Shown: positions 62,052 through 64,000 of the stretch, piece by piece | Layout of the letters: each line of letters starts with the position of its first letter | Numbering within the stretch: the stretch's first letter is position 1 | Origin: Verrucomicrobiota bacterium | GTDB taxonomy: Bacteria > Verrucomicrobiota > Verrucomicrobiia > Verrucomicrobiales > Akkermansiaceae | NCBI GenBank assembly: GCA_017301995.1 | Contig: JAFLEH010000032.1 | Location: forward strand, 1 to 64,000 | Direction of reading: 5' to 3' | DNA: 64,000 nucleotides | The notes under the pieces: generated by a model | Seen by the model: the letters and a program-made list of their open reading frames with translations, nothing else | What the model was told of the DNA's origin: nothing | Databases searched by the model: none | Translations under genes and position numbers: made by a program

Positions 62052-63276
62052 CAAATCCGTAGCTTTTGCGTTGGTGCTCGCATGCGCGGTATCGGGTTCA
62101 TGCAACAGAAGAAGTGCTCGGACTGATAACGACAACCCTCCGCCGGGCGAGAGGGCTGTATCAACTCAAGTGCCGGCAATTACCGTTAGATCCCCGGGCC
62201 CGACTGCGGCGGTTCCAAACGGAGAATCTGTGTCGAAAGTAGGCTGCTACCATTCCGGACAGATGCTCGCATCGGACATCGTATCACTCAAGGGTGACTA
62301 CCCGCAGGTCAGCCAGAGAGTCAGCGAGGCATTGGCAAAACTGGAATCCGACGAGCAACGAACGCTGTTTATGGAAGGATTGATCCGGACACTTCCGCCC
62401 GACCTATTCGAGATCCAGTGGAATTTGGCTGGCGAGTTTGTAGAGTCCATCACAGCACGGACCAATCTGCTCGCAGAAGCAATTCGTGATGCTGCGAAAG
62501 TGGATCGATCATGGGCATTCGAGAAACTGCGGTCCCACGAGGATCCGGTCGTCTGCGAGGCGGCCCTCCAAGGGGTTGTCAAATCGATCAAGTCTGATGA
62601 TGGCCTGCTTGAGACAGTCGAAATCATCAGGAAGGAACTTGGGGATTCCGATGTTTATTCCCAGGCGTTGTATCATTGGCTTTCCGAATTGCATGACCAA
62701 CCCGAGGTCTCCATCCCTTTGGAAATGGCCAAGGAGCTACTGTTTGATCCGCGGGTTAATGCCAAAATGAAGGAACAATTTGCCGATATTTATATAAGCT
62801 CGGCCGACGCCATTCCACCATTGGAAGCCGCCCGCCTGTTGGATCAAGAGAAGGTTCTGGACGGTGGCTGGAAGCAAATTGTGGCGGCGGGTGCGAAACT
62901 GACAGGTGCGGAGGCGGACGAGTTCATCGGTCTTGTCTTCAACGCTTCCAAATACAGGATTATCGATTTCATGGGCGAATACATGAAGTCAAATCAACCG
63001 GAACATGTTTTTGATCGGATTGAAGCGTATCCGGAAAATGCTCGTGTATCAATGTTGTGCGCCACCTCGCTATACGCCATCGAAAACAACCGGATTTCCG
63101 AGCTTCTTTCAAAGGTGGATCAGTTTCCGGAGTCGGTCCGAGGAGGGATAATCGAGAGCGTCATGAATGATTGCGGCCGCAACCACATCCCAAGGGAGAG
63201 GATTGAGGCAATCTTCCAGTACGGCGGCGGGAATCCCAAACTTGAGAAAATCTACAACCACTACTTGCCCAAGTGA
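62035..63276 (+). CDS. Exported, possibly lipid-anchored helical-repeat protein
   Basis: A 413-residue protein with an N-terminal hydrophobic segment (SVAFALVLACAVSGSC); VLAC or GSC could serve as a weak lipobox. After a Pro-rich linker the rest (~75-410) is all helix, in HEAT/TPR-like pairs with a recurring length of about 35 residues (YPQVSQRVSEALAKL, HEDPVVCEAALQGV, GGIIESVMNDCGR). No enzyme motif is present. The GTG start at 62035 lies inside the end of the preceding gene. The stop shares one base with the ATG of the next gene (TGATG), so all three are cotranscribed. Function unknown. Confidence 0.7.
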   Translation: MIAVNNKSVAFALVLACAVSGSCNRRSARTDNDNPPPGERAVSTQVPAITVRSPGPTAAVPNGESVSKVGCYHSGQMLASDIVSLKGDYPQVSQRVSEALAKLESDEQRTLFMEGLIRTLPPDLFEIQWNLAGEFVESITARTNLLAEAIRDAAKVDRSWAFEKLRSHEDPVVCEAALQGVVKSIKSDDGLLETVEIIRKELGDSDVYSQALYHWLSELHDQPEVSIPLEMAKELLFDPRVNAKMKEQFADIYISSADAIPPLEAARLLDQEKVLDGGWKQIVAAGAKLTGAEADEFIGLVFNASKYRIIDFMGEYMKSNQPEHVFDRIEAYPENARVSMLCATSLYAIENNRISELLSKVDQFPESVRGGIIESVMNDCGRNHIPRERIEAIFQYGGGNPKLEKIYNHYLPK

Positions 63277-64000
63277 TGGCAGCACGTTCATTTACACGCG
63301 TCCGGGTAACCGCGTCTATCGGATTGGCCCTACTTGCGGCGGGTATGTGGGTTTCCGTTTCCGGTGCCCGGAGACAGTCAGGAGGACCACCGCAGGCGGC
63401 GGAAAATGCCCCTCAGATCGTTTCTGATCGCCCTCGGGCAGCACCCCAAGGAGGTAATGTCACATCGTTTCGGGCTGAGATTCGGCGCGACGCTCAAAAG
63501 GGATGGGAAACACTCATCGCCGACACATCCTGGAACAACCTCCAAAAGATCGCAGCCTATATGGCCGTATGGATTGACGAAGATCCGAATGCAGCAATTG
63601 AAGCGTTCGGAACTCTTGCACGGGACCACCCGAACTTGGTTGGCGACATTGCCGTGTTTTGCGGAGACCAATGGTCCGGCAAGGGATGGGCCGCCGTAGA
63701 AGCAAGAGCGAAAGAGCGTTTGAATGGTTTCGAACTGAAAGCTTTCATCCTCGTGGTTGCGCGCGGAGCGGTGGAAAGCGATCCGAGTAGCGCGCTTCGG
63801 ATCCTTGATAATCTTGGGGATCCGGTTGTGGGAGACCTTCTGAGCGCGCAACGCCATGTTCGGGGCTTTGTGGTTGAAGCCAGCGTGAAGCGAGATTTCG
63901 GAATGACTTTGGAATGGCTCGAGAAACACAGGTCATGGAGTGATGAATGGAGGAGTTTTTGCCGGGCATGCGCAGAAGGCGGCGTTGATAGGATTGCAGG
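63276..64000 (+). CDS. Exported helical-repeat protein, paralogue of the preceding gene (cut by window end)
   Basis: From the ATG at 63276 (TGATG overlap) the frame stays open for 241 codons to the window edge. It begins with a positively charged stretch and a membrane/signal segment (ASIGLALLAAGMWVSVSGA), then a Pro/Gln-rich linker and a helical region (WETLIADTSWNNLQKIAAYMA, DPNAAIEAFGTLARDHP). This is the same plan as the preceding protein, so the pair probably arose by duplication. Its C-terminus is not in the window. No enzymatic motif is visible. Confidence 0.7.
   Translation, partial: MAARSFTRVRVTASIGLALLAAGMWVSVSGARRQSGGPPQAAENAPQIVSDRPRAAPQGGNVTSFRAEIRRDAQKGWETLIADTSWNNLQKIAAYMAVWIDEDPNAAIEAFGTLARDHPNLVGDIAVFCGDQWSGKGWAAVEARAKERLNGFELKAFILVVARGAVESDPSSALRILDNLGDPVVGDLLSAQRHVRGFVVEASVKRDFGMTLEWLEKHRSWSDEWRSFCRACAEGGVDRIA

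Noticed and set aside
1..64000. Search for CRISPR arrays, tRNA and rRNA genes
   Set aside because: No evenly spaced direct repeats of 25-40 bases, no cloverleaf with TTCGA arm and CCA-type end, and no rRNA-like stretch were seen by eye; small RNAs cannot be excluded.

Overview
The window looks like a chromosomal stretch of a Verrucomicrobia bacterium (Verrucomicrobiaceae type, e.g. Luteolibacter/Haloferula relatives). The reasons are high GC, a PEP-CTERM sorting tail, secreted proteins with Asp/Gly calcium repeats, an ECF sigma factor overlapped by a Ser/Thr kinase, GPH-type sugar import without SusC/SusD, and Shine-Dalgarno-poor, A/C-rich leaders. The phylum call is inference from gene content; no rRNA or tRNA gene was found.

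Region 1 (1-2366) is a scar zone. It holds the 3' end of an IS630-type transposase, a 3' fragment of release factor 1, a 5' fragment of type I restriction hsdR, and a REP-associated tyrosine transposase (RAYT) between two ~200-bp palindromic REP clusters.

Region 2 (2367-24388) is a large xylan/arabinoxylan utilisation locus. A seven-gene minus-strand operon (GH43-CBM6, GPH transporter, CE1, GH95, CE1-malectin-GH51 fusion, CE1, GH10) diverges from a plus-strand operon (GH43, CE6-GH43 fusion, GH3). A GH2-GH5 pair on the minus strand follows. A second block (45464-52642) adds GH27, GH127, a LacI-family regulator and a leaderless XynB-type GH43. Read together, esterases strip acetyl and feruloyl groups, GH51/GH43/GH127/GH95/GH27/GH2 remove side chains, GH10 and GH5 cut backbones, GH3 and GH43 finish the oligomers, and the GPH carrier imports sugars. 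Candidate LacI-type palindromes lie in the divergent promoter and at the start of the intracellular GH43.

Region 3 (24574-35103) holds the ECF sigma/Ser-Thr kinase pair and three secreted proteins: a PEP-CTERM protein, an Ig-like protein that contains a paralogue of it, and a 1289-residue LamG/calcium-repeat/autotransporter-strand protein. A strong terminator closes the region.

Region 4 (35370-45211) is a defence cassette: PLD-SNF2 helicase, RHH antitoxin/PIN toxin, Eco57I-like methylase, AAA ATPase and a small possibly TOPRIM-like protein, largely with overlapping or close-set genes. The methylase carries an in-frame REP insertion. This is the best candidate for an unusual system.

Region 5 (53038-64000) holds a P-loop protein with a long Pro-rich tail of Trp-containing repeats, nuoD and nuoE, a minus-strand galactofuranose-type glycan operon (GT/DUF3431 fusion, glf, GT32), and an A/T-richer run of three overlapping genes for exported proteins, the last cut by the window end.
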